Assembly (NCBI RefSeq): GCF_006874425.1
Contig: NZ_VIJZ01000003.1
Span: 434,001-498,000, forward strand
Source of the DNA: Paenibacillus ottowii
Lineage (GTDB): Bacteria; Bacillota; Bacilli; Paenibacillales; Paenibacillaceae
DNA length: 64,000 nucleotides
Reading direction: 5' to 3'
Shown: positions 53,757 to 61,960 of the stretch, in pieces
Layout: every line of letters begins with the position of its first letter
Position numbering within the stretch: the first letter of the stretch is position 1
The notes under the pieces: generated by a model
Database searches by the model: none
What the model was told of the DNA's origin: nothing
What the model saw: the letters and a program-made list of their open reading frames with translations, nothing else
Made by a program: the position numbers and the translations under genes

Positions 53757-53930
53757 AAACAGGCAGGTCTCCTGACTCCAGGCTCATCTTTCAGGCCTTC
53801 CCGGTCCTTCACAGTTCCAGTGGCTGTTCTGAAAGCTCCAGCAGTACCCTGCTGATGCCTGTATACAGTGGCGGGTCCGTGTCGGAATCTACCGAACTTC
53901 CCTTTTAAGTGAACACGTTCAACAACCATC
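53757..53930 (-). promoter_or_regulatory. cobalamin riboswitch
   Basis: On the minus strand all core blocks appear in order: GACACGGACCCGCCACTGTA (core near 53868-53885), AGCCACTGG (the AGCCACUGG part of J6/3, near 53818), GGGAAGG, and the 3' B12 box AGTCAGGAGACCTGCCTGTT (53760-53780). The expression platform is the terminator at 53581-53625, so B12 should switch the downstream Nik-type operon off. Confidence 0.93.
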
Positions 53931-54198
53931 TACTTCGTCTCAACGAAACCCCGTACATAGAGTTGTCCGGCTCGCACCTGTTTTCTTCCTCTATTCCTTT
54001 TTATTACGATTTAGGATTATCTTATTTTGTTGCTACTGGCTTGTCAACAAATGCAGCGCAATAATTTAAATTTGAATAATATAGTGTGAATCAAAACCAT
54101 GGCTATTCATTGCTTGTCCATAATTGAAGGTATGTCTCAACGTTGTGTGCACGCAATTCACGTGCTAAAATTAGGTATAGAGATAACCACCGTATCCG

Positions 54199-54204
54199 TA
54201 TACT
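54199..54204 (+). promoter_or_regulatory. candidate -10 box of second antisense RNA
   Basis: TATACT followed by AAAAAGAGC, the same arrangement as at 620-636. The -35 region 17 bases upstream reads TATAGA, a weak match. The preceding stretch 53931-54198 shows no gene. Confidence 0.35.
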
Positions 54205-54240
54205 AAAAAGAGCCTTCGCCGCGCCAACGACAAAGACTCT
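54203..54240 (-). terminator. terminator on the minus strand (second module)
   Basis: 13-bp stem AGAGTCTTTGTCG / CGGCGAAGGCTCT with three G-U pairs, loop TTGGCG, then TTTTT on the minus strand. Confidence 0.75.
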
Positions 54241-54350
54241 TAGGACTTGAAAGGCTGTGGATCACCACCACGGTGCGCTGCATAACTGAATGTTAATGCG
54301 AACGAAACCCACCGTTAGGGGCCAACCTAATTACGCGGTGGGTTTTCGCT
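54211..54350 (+). ncRNA. candidate antisense RNA of a second type I-like module
   Basis: Putative plus-strand RNA from just after TATACT to the hairpin at 54303-54350, converging on a small minus-strand frame and overlapping its last 20 or so bases. Its 5' end is the reverse of a strong minus-strand terminator. Layout matches the 632-757 module. Ends are inferred. Confidence 0.4.
54303..54350 (+). terminator. hairpin ending the second antisense RNA
   Basis: Stem CGAAACCCACCG / CGGTGGGTTTTCG. T run is short and partly inside the stem, so termination strength is uncertain. The stop codon of the small minus-strand frame lies next to the distal arm. Confidence 0.5.
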
Positions 54351-54444
54351 TGTTCCGAAATTTCCGACGCAGCCAGCGATAAAGCTTACGAATACTAAAC
54401 ACCAGGCTTAGTAACGTAACCACCCAACGCAGTACATCCTCAAT
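54331..54444 (-). CDS. possible small membrane-active peptide (up to 37 aa)
   Basis: Open minus-strand frame reading EDVLRWVVTLLSLVFSIRKL then a strongly basic tail YRWLRRKFRNKRKPTA. Hydrophobic helix plus Arg/Lys-rich end is what type I toxins look like, and the gene is placed like the Hol_Tox toxin near 745. The weakness is the start: the frame has no ATG; an ATT (54442-54444) next to GGGGG or an internal GTG at codon 8 would have to serve. It may instead be a decayed toxin gene. Confidence 0.35.
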   Translation of the reverse strand: MEDVLRWVVTLLSLVFSIRKLYRWLRRKFRNKRKPTA

Positions 54445-54525
54445 CCCCCATTTTCATACAGAAAGAGGGTTTTATCAATAACTTCATGCTGCTTAATAGA
54501 TAAACTGTTATGGATAACTCCATGC

Positions 54526-54570
54526 CAAACAGCCAGAAAAGAGGCTGCGTCCTCTCTCCGGCTGTTTTTA
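54526..54570. terminator. terminator after pbuX
   Basis: Stem AACAGCC..GAGAGAGG / CCTCTTTTC..GGCTGTT. The better T run is on the plus strand (GTTTTTATC), but it directly follows the leftward xpt-pbuX operon. Confidence 0.75.
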
Positions 54571-54585
54571 TCTATTTCCTATTCG

Positions 54586-55893
54586 TCAAACCTTCTGTGG
54601 AACTTCCGAAACATTTACACCTTGGGCTGACTCTCTTTGTTTTCTCGTCAAAACGATGTTCAAGACAATTGCCATAATCGAGCCCGATACGATGCCGTTT
54701 TGCAGCAGCATTTTGGCAAAGCTCGGCAGCTGGTCAAACATTTGTGGCAGAACGGCAGAGCCTAGACCTACAGCAATGCTGCATGCTGCGATCAACAGGT
54801 TGCTTTCCTTCCGCAGATCTACTTCTGACAAAATGGACATGCCTGATGCAGCAACTGAGCCAAACATGACGATCATCGCCCCGCCCAGCACAGCGTTAGG
54901 AATCACTGTCGTCAAGGCAGCCAGCTTAGGCAGCAAACCAAGGACGACCATGATACCACCCGCAGCAAAAATAACGTTACGCGATTTGACGCGAGTCAAC
55001 GAGATCAGACCCACATTTTGCGAGAAGGCCGTGTAAGGGAACGCATTAAAAATACCGCCCAGCATAATCGCAAGCCCTTCCGAACGAAGTCCATTGACGA
55101 TTTGCTTTTGCTCTACCTTTTGATCAATCGCCTTACCCACTGCCAGATAAACCCCCGTAGATTCGACCATGCTGACAATATTCACGATAATCATCGTACA
55201 TACTGCCATAATGCTAAACTCCGGTTTGCCAAAATAAAACGGCTGCGCAACACTCACCCATGAAGCGTCTGCTACGGCAGCAAAATGCACCATTCCCATC
55301 GCATAGGCAACTACAGTACCCGCGAACAGACCAATAAGTACGGAGATCGAACGTAAAAAGCCCTTGGCTACTCGATTGACAAGTAGAATCACCAGTAGTG
55401 TAACCAGCGCCAGCAGCAAATTACGCGGCTGTCCAAAATCCGCGCTGCCCTGGCCGCCTGCTACATTGTTCATCGCCACCGGAATAAGGGATAGACCGAT
55501 AATCGTAACGACCGAGCCAGTAACCACCGTTGGGAAAAAGCGTAACAGCTTGCCATATAGCGGTGCCGCAAGCACCACAAATATACCGGACAAAATGATG
55601 GCACCGTACGCTGTCGCCAGATTTGAGGTCGACGCAATCGCGATAATGGGTCCTACGGCCGTAAACGTACAGCCTAAAATGACAGGAAGTCTGCTACCGA
55701 AAAAACGTGTACCCATAATCTGTAGTAACGTAGCAATCCCGCAAGTGAACAGATCAGCCGCCACTAGATAAGCCATCTGGGCTGGCGTCAGGTGCAGCGC
55801 TCCCCCTACAATCAGAGGAACGGCAATGGCTCCAGCGTACATCGCCATGACATGCTGGAAGCCCAGCGCAAATAATTTTTGTTTACTTAGCAT
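54586..55893 (-). CDS. pbuX: xanthine permease (NCS2 family)
   Basis: 435-aa nucleobase:cation symporter-2 with about 14 helices: GFQHVMAMYAGAIAVPLIVGGAL at the N-terminus, QNVGLISLTRVKSRNVIFAAGG (family signature after helix 8-9) and IVNIVSMVESTGVYLAVGKA. Its start overlaps the xpt stop by 7 bases. Imports xanthine for salvage. Under the guanine riboswitch upstream of xpt. Confidence 0.95.
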   Translation of the reverse strand: MLSKQKLFALGFQHVMAMYAGAIAVPLIVGGALHLTPAQMAYLVAADLFTCGIATLLQIMGTRFFGSRLPVILGCTFTAVGPIIAIASTSNLATAYGAIILSGIFVVLAAPLYGKLLRFFPTVVTGSVVTIIGLSLIPVAMNNVAGGQGSADFGQPRNLLLALVTLLVILLVNRVAKGFLRSISVLIGLFAGTVVAYAMGMVHFAAVADASWVSVAQPFYFGKPEFSIMAVCTMIIVNIVSMVESTGVYLAVGKAIDQKVEQKQIVNGLRSEGLAIMLGGIFNAFPYTAFSQNVGLISLTRVKSRNVIFAAGGIMVVLGLLPKLAALTTVIPNAVLGGAMIVMFGSVAASGMSILSEVDLRKESNLLIAACSIAVGLGSAVLPQMFDQLPSFAKMLLQNGIVSGSIMAIVLNIVLTRKQRESAQGVNVSEVPQKV

Positions 55894-56504
55894 CCGACAT
55901 TCTCCTTAACAGGGGGAATCACCGCGCCAGCTTCCTCTATAAAATGAACCTCGCCTGGTGCCATGGAACCGATACGCGCAAGAGAACGTACGGCAATGCC
56001 TCTTTGCTCCAACAATCCACGGCCTTCCTGAAAGCTCTTTTCAATTACACAGCCAACTCCGGCCAGTTCTGCTCCAGCCTCCTTCACAATATCCGTAAGT
56101 CCGACTAATGCTGCACCAGTAGCCAGGAAGTCATCTACAATCAGCACATGATCGCTAGCATCAAGATACTTTTGGGAAATGCTCACCTGATAGGTTTCCT
56201 GACGAGTAAATGAGTGAACTTCTGCGAAGTATACCTGTTCATTCAGCGTGATTGCCTTCTTTTTCTTCGCATAAATGAACGGTACCCCCAAGGCAATAGC
56301 CGTAGCCATCGCAAATTGAATACCGCTAGCTTCAATGGTAAGCACCTTGGTAATCGGGGCACTGCCGAACAGGCGTGCAAACTCCTTGCCAATTTCCAGT
56401 GCTAACGCTGTATCCACCTGATGATTCAGAAAAGAATCTACCTTTAGCACCGTGTCGGATAAAATCTGTCCTTCTTGACGAATACGTTCTTCCAAAGCTT
56501 TCAT
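55887..56504 (-). CDS. xpt: xanthine phosphoribosyltransferase
   Basis: 205 aa (B. subtilis Xpt is 194). PRPP loop VLIVDDFLATGAALVGL is present, as are the N-terminal MKALEERIRQEG and VDSFLNHQVD. Converts xanthine plus PRPP to XMP. First gene of xpt-pbuX, the classic guanine-riboswitch operon. GGAG lies about 13 bases before the ATG. Confidence 0.96.
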   Translation of the reverse strand: MKALEERIRQEGQILSDTVLKVDSFLNHQVDTALALEIGKEFARLFGSAPITKVLTIEASGIQFAMATAIALGVPFIYAKKKKAITLNEQVYFAEVHSFTRQETYQVSISQKYLDASDHVLIVDDFLATGAALVGLTDIVKEAGAELAGVGCVIEKSFQEGRGLLEQRGIAVRSLARIGSMAPGEVHFIEEAGAVIPPVKENVGC

Positions 56505-56557
56505 TATGCGAATATCGCTCCTCTGTACTTTAAAATAGAATAAAACCTGCCAAAATC

Positions 56558-56607
56558 AAAAAAGGACAAGCTCCCTTGAGTTGTTTCTCAAGTGAAGCCT
56601 GTCCTTG
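56558..56607 (-). terminator. terminator of the guanine riboswitch
   Basis: Minus-strand AAGGACAGGCTTCACTTGAG / CTCAAGGGAGCTTGTCCTT hairpin followed by TTTTTTT; guanine-dependent attenuation before xpt. Confidence 0.93.
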
Positions 56608-56677
56608 GGGTCGTAATCCCTGACGGATTGGCGCACAAATAAAATGCCCGCATTCATCCGAAGCTGATGCGCTATCA

Positions 56678-56748
56678 CTCATAGTCGGATGATTACAGTG
56701 GTCATCCGGTAGAAACTTTTGGGCCATATCCCCAATATTATACGAGTC
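56678..56748 (-). promoter_or_regulatory. guanine riboswitch aptamer
   Basis: Minus-strand sequence holds ATAATATTGGGGATATGGCC, AAGTTTCTACCGGATGACC and CATCCGACTATGAG, the three conserved parts of the purine aptamer. The GACTATG (C at the ligand-pairing position rather than T) marks the guanine/xanthine-sensing class. Confidence 0.95.
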
Positions 56749-56984
56749 ATATGAAATTGATATCTTGTATACTACACCCTCTGGCGGGCGGTTTCAAGAC
56801 TATTTTTCATACAAACAGCGGCATTTGGGGAACCTTCCACAATTTGAGTATCGCAGCGGCACACCGATTCCTGTTCGAGGTATATATATAATAGAAAGCA
56901 AATATCAAAATACAAAAAACAATATAAAACAACATCTAATTTTACTTTTATTTTTAAATTCAAAAAGAAAACAAAAAATAATAT

Positions 56985-57024
56985 TTCCGTTTATGTTGAC
57001 TACACAGACAAACGGAAGTAGTAT
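56985..57024 (+). promoter_or_regulatory. rhamnose operon promoter with spaced inverted repeat
   Basis: TTGACT (56996-57001), 17-base spacer, TAGTAT (57019-57024). An inverted repeat TTCCGTTT (56985-56992) / AAACGGAA (57010-57017), arms 17 bases apart, brackets the -35 box. Spacing of about 17 recalls RhaR/RhaS-type sites, but its place over the promoter suggests repression or that the true promoter lies elsewhere. The rest of the gap 56749-57093 is AT-rich without a gene; a GGCAG / CTGCC hairpin (57048-57063) precedes the ribosome site. Confidence 0.6.
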
Positions 57025-57093
57025 GGAGTTAGTTAAGAAATAAAAGGCAGACTTTCAGGCTGCCAGGACTTCATCCATGCAAGGAGATTGGAT

Positions 57094-58490
57094 ATGAACA
57101 ACTATCTTGCTGTTGATATTGGAGCTTCAAGCGGAAGACTCGTAAGTGCCACTCTAGAAGGTGAACAAATTCACTTGCAAGAGCTTCATCGGTTCAACAA
57201 CTCCTTTACTGAAAGGAACGGACACGATTACTGGAATATCGATAATCTTTTTGATGAAATCATCCAAGGACTACGAAAGGCTAAGCAAAACGGAATTGAC
57301 TCCTGTACGCTCGGGATTGATACATGGGCTGTAGATTACGTCCTACTTAATAAGGAAGGCCGCCGCATCCATGAGGTGTACGCTTACCGCGATGCCCGCA
57401 CACTGCATGCCTCCGACAAGCTGCACCAGCTCATGAGCCGAGAAGACGTATATGAAAAAACGGGCATCCAGGAACTAAATTTTAATACCCTGTATCAATT
57501 GTTCGTTCATGATCGGGAACAACTCGCTCATGCAGATAAAATATTGATGGTTCCCGAGAATTTGATGAGGATCTACTCTCTCTGCTCCAGCTTCGGCGCG
57601 ATCAATTTTCGGAGCTGGCTGAGCCTGGACGCGTTCTGGGCCCCATCCTGCCGGAGCTTATTCAGCAATACGATCTTCCAGACTGCCAGCTCATTCTTGT
57701 GCCTACGCACGATACTGCCTCGGCAGTTGCTGGTGTTCCATCACCGCGGGAGGAATCCTGGGCCTATATTAGTAGCGGAACATGGTCGCTACTGGGTATG
57801 GAACGTTCCCACCCCTTGAATACCAAGACAGCCATGCAGGCGAACTACACCAATGAGTGGGGCGCTTACGGCACGTACCGTTTTTTGAAAAACATTATGG
57901 GCTTATGGATAATTCAGGAGGTTCGAAGAGAAGGAGATTCTGCACATAGCTTTGCCGAATTGGCCCAACTGGCTTCAGCAGAGACGCCGTTTGTCAGTCT
58001 TGTCCTCTGCAATCAGTCCTCATTTTTAAATCCAGACAGTATGACCCTTGAGATTCAAAGATTCTGTGAAGAGACCGGGCAGCCTATCCCGCGCACACCT
58101 GGCTCGCCCGCCCGCTGTATTTTTGACAGTCTGGCCTTAAGCTACCGGGATGCCTTATATGAGCTACAACGTTTAACAGACGAAACGATTACCAGGCTGC
58201 ACATTGTCGGCGGAGGCGCTAACAACGAATTACTATGTCAGCTAACAGCCGACCTTTTAGAAATTGAGGTTCAGGCAGGACCTTCCGAATCGACGGCTAT
58301 CGGCAATATTGCCGTGCAATTAATCAGCTCTGGTGCTCTTGAAGATCTAAAAGCTGCTGGTCGGACCATAGCCAACTCCTTCCCGACTCGGCTATTTGAG
58401 CCGCAACCCGTGCAAGGCATGGAAACGCTTCTGGATCGCTGGGAATGCCTCAAGATACAAACAACATCCCCTACTCACATATCTCAATAA
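57094..58490 (+). pseudogene. rhaB: rhamnulokinase, broken by internal deletion and frameshift
   Basis: The 5' frame reads MNNYLAVDIGASSGRLVSAT, LGIDTWAVDYVLL, KTGIQELNFNTLYQLF and ends its match at KILMVPENLM near 57570. From about 57570 the similarity continues in the +1-shifted frame as EDLLSLLQLRRDQFSELAEP, then PTHDTASAVAGVPS, SSGTWSLLG, VGGGANNELLCQ, to the stop at 58490. About 28 residues expected between these parts (the LTG...TNATTTQL block) are missing, so a deletion of a length not divisible by three joined the halves. AAGGAG lies 7 bases before the ATG. The kinase would be inactive; an assembly or sequencing error can explain a one-base slip but not the lost block. Confidence 0.85.
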
Positions 58491-58502
58491 AGGAGTAAAG
58501 TC

Positions 58503-59759
58503 ATGAACGAAGCCATTGAAGCGAGTTATAACGAAGCGAAAAAGCTGTATGCCCGCCACGGTATTCAGGTGGATGACGTTTTACGGAAGCTTTCACAAAT
58601 CAAAATCTCACTACACTGCTGGCAGGGAGACGATGTGCAAGGTTTCCTGTTCAAAGATAAACAGCTTAGCGGGGGCATTGCCGTAACAGGCAGCTACCCG
58701 GGTAGAGCAAGCACGCCTGCTGAGCTGCGCCAGGATTTAGAAAAAGCCTTATCGCTCATCCCTGGCAAACACAAGGTCAATCTGCACGCGATCTATGCCG
58801 ATACCACAGAACAAGTAGATTTGGATCAACTGGAGCCACGCCATTTTCAGAACTGGGTAGACTGGGCCAAACAGCATGGGCTTGGACTTGATTTTAATCC
58901 GACCCTGTTCTCTCATCCCAAAGCGGAGGATGGCTTCACACTGAGCCACAAGGACTCGGATATTCGCAATTTCTGGATCACACACTGTAAAAAATCGCGT
59001 AGGATTGCAGAACACTTCGGTAAAGAACTCGGTCAGCCGTGTGTCACAAACCACTGGATGCCAGATGGTTATAAGGATACTCCCGTGGACCGTCTGGCTC
59101 CAAGAGAACGTCTGCGGGACGCCCTGGACGAGATTTTTAGCGAGGAAATTAGTGAAGATTACAACATCGATGCGGTTGAAAGTAAACTGTTCGGCATCGG
59201 TTCGGAAAGCTATGTCGTCGGCTCTCATGAGTTTTATATGGGTTACGCCCTGACACGGGGTAAATCTATCTGTCTCGATTCCGGCCACTTCCACCCGACG
59301 GAGGTCATTTCGAACAAATTGTCCTCTGTGCTGATGTTCACCAATCAATTATTGCTCCATGTCAGCAGACCTGTCCGTTGGGATAGCGATCATGTTGTGA
59401 CGATGGACGACGAATTGCTGGACATTGCCCGTGAGCTGGTTCGCGGCGAGCTGCTTTCCCGCACTCATATCGGTCTTGATTTCTTCGATGGCAGTATTAA
59501 CCACGTAGCTGCTTGGGTCATCGGCACACGCAACACCATCAAAGCGTTGCTTCGCGCCATGTTAGAACCGATTGAAGAATTGAAAAAAGCTGAAGAGGAA
59601 AGAGACTTCACGACACGCCTTGCCCTGGTCGAAGAGTTTAAATCCTATCCGTTTGGGGCTGTATGGGATTACTATTGCGCTCGAAATGGCGTTCCCGTTC
59701 GTGAGGAATGGCTAACCGAAGCTAAGAACTACGAACAACAGGTCCTGCTGAAACGGTAA
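58503..59759 (+). CDS. rhaA: L-rhamnose isomerase
   Basis: 418 aa, the standard length. Contains [12 protein letters not shown] near the N-terminus, [40 protein letters not shown] (metal ligands Asp and His) and [11 protein letters not shown]. Converts L-rhamnose to L-rhamnulose with Mn2+. Lies 12 bases after the broken rhaB; AAAGGAG before the ATG. Confidence 0.97.
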   Translation: MNEAIEASYNEAKKLYARHGIQVDDVLRKLSQIKISLHCWQGDDVQGFLFKDKQLSGGIAVTGSYPGRASTPAELRQDLEKALSLIPGKHKVNLHAIYADTTEQVDLDQLEPRHFQNWVDWAKQHGLGLDFNPTLFSHPKAEDGFTLSHKDSDIRNFWITHCKKSRRIAEHFGKELGQPCVTNHWMPDGYKDTPVDRLAPRERLRDALDEIFSEEISEDYNIDAVESKLFGIGSESYVVGSHEFYMGYALTRGKSICLDSGHFHPTEVISNKLSSVLMFTNQLLLHVSRPVRWDSDHVVTMDDELLDIARELVRGELLSRTHIGLDFFDGSINHVAAWVIGTRNTIKALLRAMLEPIEELKKAEEERDFTTRLALVEEFKSYPFGAVWDYYCARNGVPVREEWLTEAKNYEQQVLLKR

Positions 59760-59810
59760 CTACTGCATTGATCAGCTTATATTCATATTATTCTAAGGGA
59801 GAGATTATCC

Positions 59811-60656
59811 ATGACTACTGTGTTGGAAAACCAAAAAGAACGAAAATCAGGACTGGATATCCCATTTGTTCGCGAGATGGCGGAAATTACGCAAAACATG
59901 TGGAAATTCGGCTGGGATGAACGCAACGGAGGCAATGTAAGTTATATTTTGGACGAAGCTGAGGTTGCCAAATATATAGATATCGATCATGTTATCCGTA
60001 CCATTAAACCTGCTTTCCCAGTGAATGAACTGGCAGGCAAATATTTTATCGTTACTGGATCAGGAAAATACTTTAAGAACGTCATTGCCGATCCGGAAGC
60101 TAATCTGGGTGTTCTGCGTGTCTCTCAGGATGGGGAACAATTGGAACTCCTGTGGGGCCTCAAGTATGACGCGGTTCCTACCAGCGAATTGCCATCTCAT
60201 TTTATGAGCCACATTGAGCGCTTGAAGGTCGATCCTAACCATCGGGTTGTGATCCATAATCATGCCACCCATGTCATTGCCATGACCTTCATTCATAGTC
60301 TGGACGAAAACCAGTTCACCAAAACGCTGTGGGAAATGTGTACCGAATGTATCGTAGTCTTTCCAGACGGTATCGGTGTAATCCCTTGGATGGTGCCAGG
60401 CTCCAGCGAAATCGGCCGCGAAACAGCAAAAAAAATGAAAGATCACCATGCGGTATTGTGGCCTCATCACGGCATTTTTGGAACAGGCAGCTCCATTGAT
60501 GAAGCGTTTGGTCTGATTGAAACGATTGAAAAAGCAGCACAAATATATATGCTGATTGCTCAGCACGATATCAAGCAACGGATTACAGATCAGGAATTGG
60601 CCGATCTGGCTAAAGCCTTTAATGTTACTCCAAAAGAAGGAATCCTGAACGTATAG
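59811..60656 (+). CDS. rhaD: rhamnulose-1-phosphate aldolase
   Basis: 281-aa class II aldolase. Zn-binding [24 protein letters not shown] and [19 protein letters not shown] are the family motifs. Splits rhamnulose-1-phosphate into dihydroxyacetone phosphate and L-lactaldehyde. Its substrate depends on a kinase, so with rhaB broken it needs one from elsewhere in the genome. Confidence 0.96.
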   Translation: MTTVLENQKERKSGLDIPFVREMAEITQNMWKFGWDERNGGNVSYILDEAEVAKYIDIDHVIRTIKPAFPVNELAGKYFIVTGSGKYFKNVIADPEANLGVLRVSQDGEQLELLWGLKYDAVPTSELPSHFMSHIERLKVDPNHRVVIHNHATHVIAMTFIHSLDENQFTKTLWEMCTECIVVFPDGIGVIPWMVPGSSEIGRETAKKMKDHHAVLWPHHGIFGTGSSIDEAFGLIETIEKAAQIYMLIAQHDIKQRITDQELADLAKAFNVTPKEGILNV

Positions 60657-60686
60657 ACATAGGCTAATCGTGCAGCTCAGGATTCT

Positions 60687-60735
60687 ATAAGGCTTCACGG
60701 CTCATCCCAAACTAGCCATGGAGCCTTAATTATAC
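60687..60735 (+). terminator. hairpin after rhaD
   Basis: TAAGGCT..GGCT / AGCC..AGCCTTA stem about 30 bases after the stop; tail only moderately T-rich (ATTATAC). Confidence 0.55.
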
Positions 60736-60852
60736 ATATCAGAATGTCGCTGGATTCGTTTGTTTCATCGATGACTCGATCTGACAGCAGGTTTAAGCAA
60801 TCTCCTCTAGAGATCATTTTAAATTTATAACCCTAAATTCCAATGAATTAAC

Positions 60853-60881
60853 TTGTAATTGTACCTTCCTTTATATACAAT
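60853..60881 (+). promoter_or_regulatory. promoter of the AraC-type regulator
   Basis: TTGTAA (60853-60858), 17-base spacer, TACAAT (60876-60881), about 35 bases before the start codon. Confidence 0.65.
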
Positions 60882-60922
60882 AAAATCAAAATCCCCTTAT
60901 CTCCACCAAAGGAGAGGTGACA

Positions 60923-61819
60923 ATGATGAGAAGAACCAAGAACGAGGATCACTTCGACATCGTGGAAGACCATTATTTCACAACAACCGAACTGGAAAAA
61001 TCGAGCGCCATTTGGCCGGTCAGACTGGGTATGGATATTTCGAAAACAAGCTGTCATGTCGGCCCTAAGGCTGTCCCTTATTTTTATTTTATTTTTGTAC
61101 TCGAAGGTCAGGCTGAGTTCATTTATAAGGAAAAGAGTTATCGTGTCCAAAAGTCCGATCTATTCTGTTTTTTTCCGCAGCTTGTTCATGAATACTACAC
61201 TGATCAAGAGCACCCGTTGCAGAAGGTATGGATCGCCTTTGAGGGACCCAAATCTCTGGCGCTGCTGGAGCGGATCGGGATTGACCCCTCTAAGCCATTT
61301 ATAGCTAACGCATTAAGCGAGGAGATCCTCGAACTGATCTCCAACCTATTTTCCATCGTCAACGACCACAGCAAAGAGGGCAGCGATCTTGCCCGCTTAA
61401 TTACACTGCACCAGATTTTCGAGGAGTTGTCCCGCAACAAATCTAGCGTGCTGCGCAACTTTGTGTGCTCTGATTATTGGCTCCAGCAGGGGAAGGATTA
61501 CATCGAAATGCATTATTGTGAACGTGTTACGATTGAGCAAATTGCCGAGCATGTAGGTGTGGATCGTGCGCATTTTTCACGTAAATTTCATTCCACTTTC
61601 CTCATCTCCCCCGCCAAGTATTTGCAAACCCTCAAGATTAACGAAGCCAAAAGATTGCTGGAACAGACCACATACAACTTGTCGATCATTGCCCAATCCA
61701 TCGGTTATACCGATATATCCACCTTTTCCAAGGCATTTAAGAAAACAGCAGGAATCCCACCCCGAGAGTATCGCTTCCTTCATCAGTCCCAGCAAGAGAT
61801 CCGCACTGCCAACGCTTAG
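60923..61819 (+). CDS. AraC-family regulator, probable rhamnose activator
   Basis: 298 aa. N-terminal cupin-like sensing domain (AVPYFYFIFVLEGQAEFIYKEKSYRV, SDLFCFFPQLVHEYY) and C-terminal AraC domain (about 190-290) with IEQIAEHVGVDRAHFSRKFHSTFLISPAKYL and IAQSIGYTDISTFSKAFKKTAGIPPREYR. Located directly after the rhamnose genes on the same strand with its own promoter, it is the likely RhaR/RhaS counterpart. The start ATG has GGAG 8 bases upstream. Confidence 0.9.
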   Translation: MMRRTKNEDHFDIVEDHYFTTTELEKSSAIWPVRLGMDISKTSCHVGPKAVPYFYFIFVLEGQAEFIYKEKSYRVQKSDLFCFFPQLVHEYYTDQEHPLQKVWIAFEGPKSLALLERIGIDPSKPFIANALSEEILELISNLFSIVNDHSKEGSDLARLITLHQIFEELSRNKSSVLRNFVCSDYWLQQGKDYIEMHYCERVTIEQIAEHVGVDRAHFSRKFHSTFLISPAKYLQTLKINEAKRLLEQTTYNLSIIAQSIGYTDISTFSKAFKKTAGIPPREYRFLHQSQQEIRTANA

Positions 61820-61840
61820 TTGAAATCCCATTAAAGTTAT

Positions 61841-61874
61841 AAGAGAACCACCATATACGGCGGCTCTCTTTTTT
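61841..61874 (+). terminator. terminator after the AraC-type gene
   Basis: Stem AGAGAACCACC / GGCGGCTCTCT (two mismatches) followed by TTTTTT. Confidence 0.85.
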
Positions 61875-61960
61875 ATGACCTGATCCTAATTTGTACTTGG
61901 TTCTGAGCCCTTTCAACGATATAATAAGCATCAAACCAACAGGAAAGGTACGTGAATTCC

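Noticed and set aside
56765..57043. 92-codon frame before the rhamnose operon
   Set aside because: Very AT-rich, low-complexity Lys/Asn-rich product, overlaps the likely promoter and has no ribosome site.
57094..58490. Programmed frameshift in rhaB
   Set aside because: No slippery sequence or stimulatory structure is evident at the junction and a conserved block is missing, so deletion fits better.
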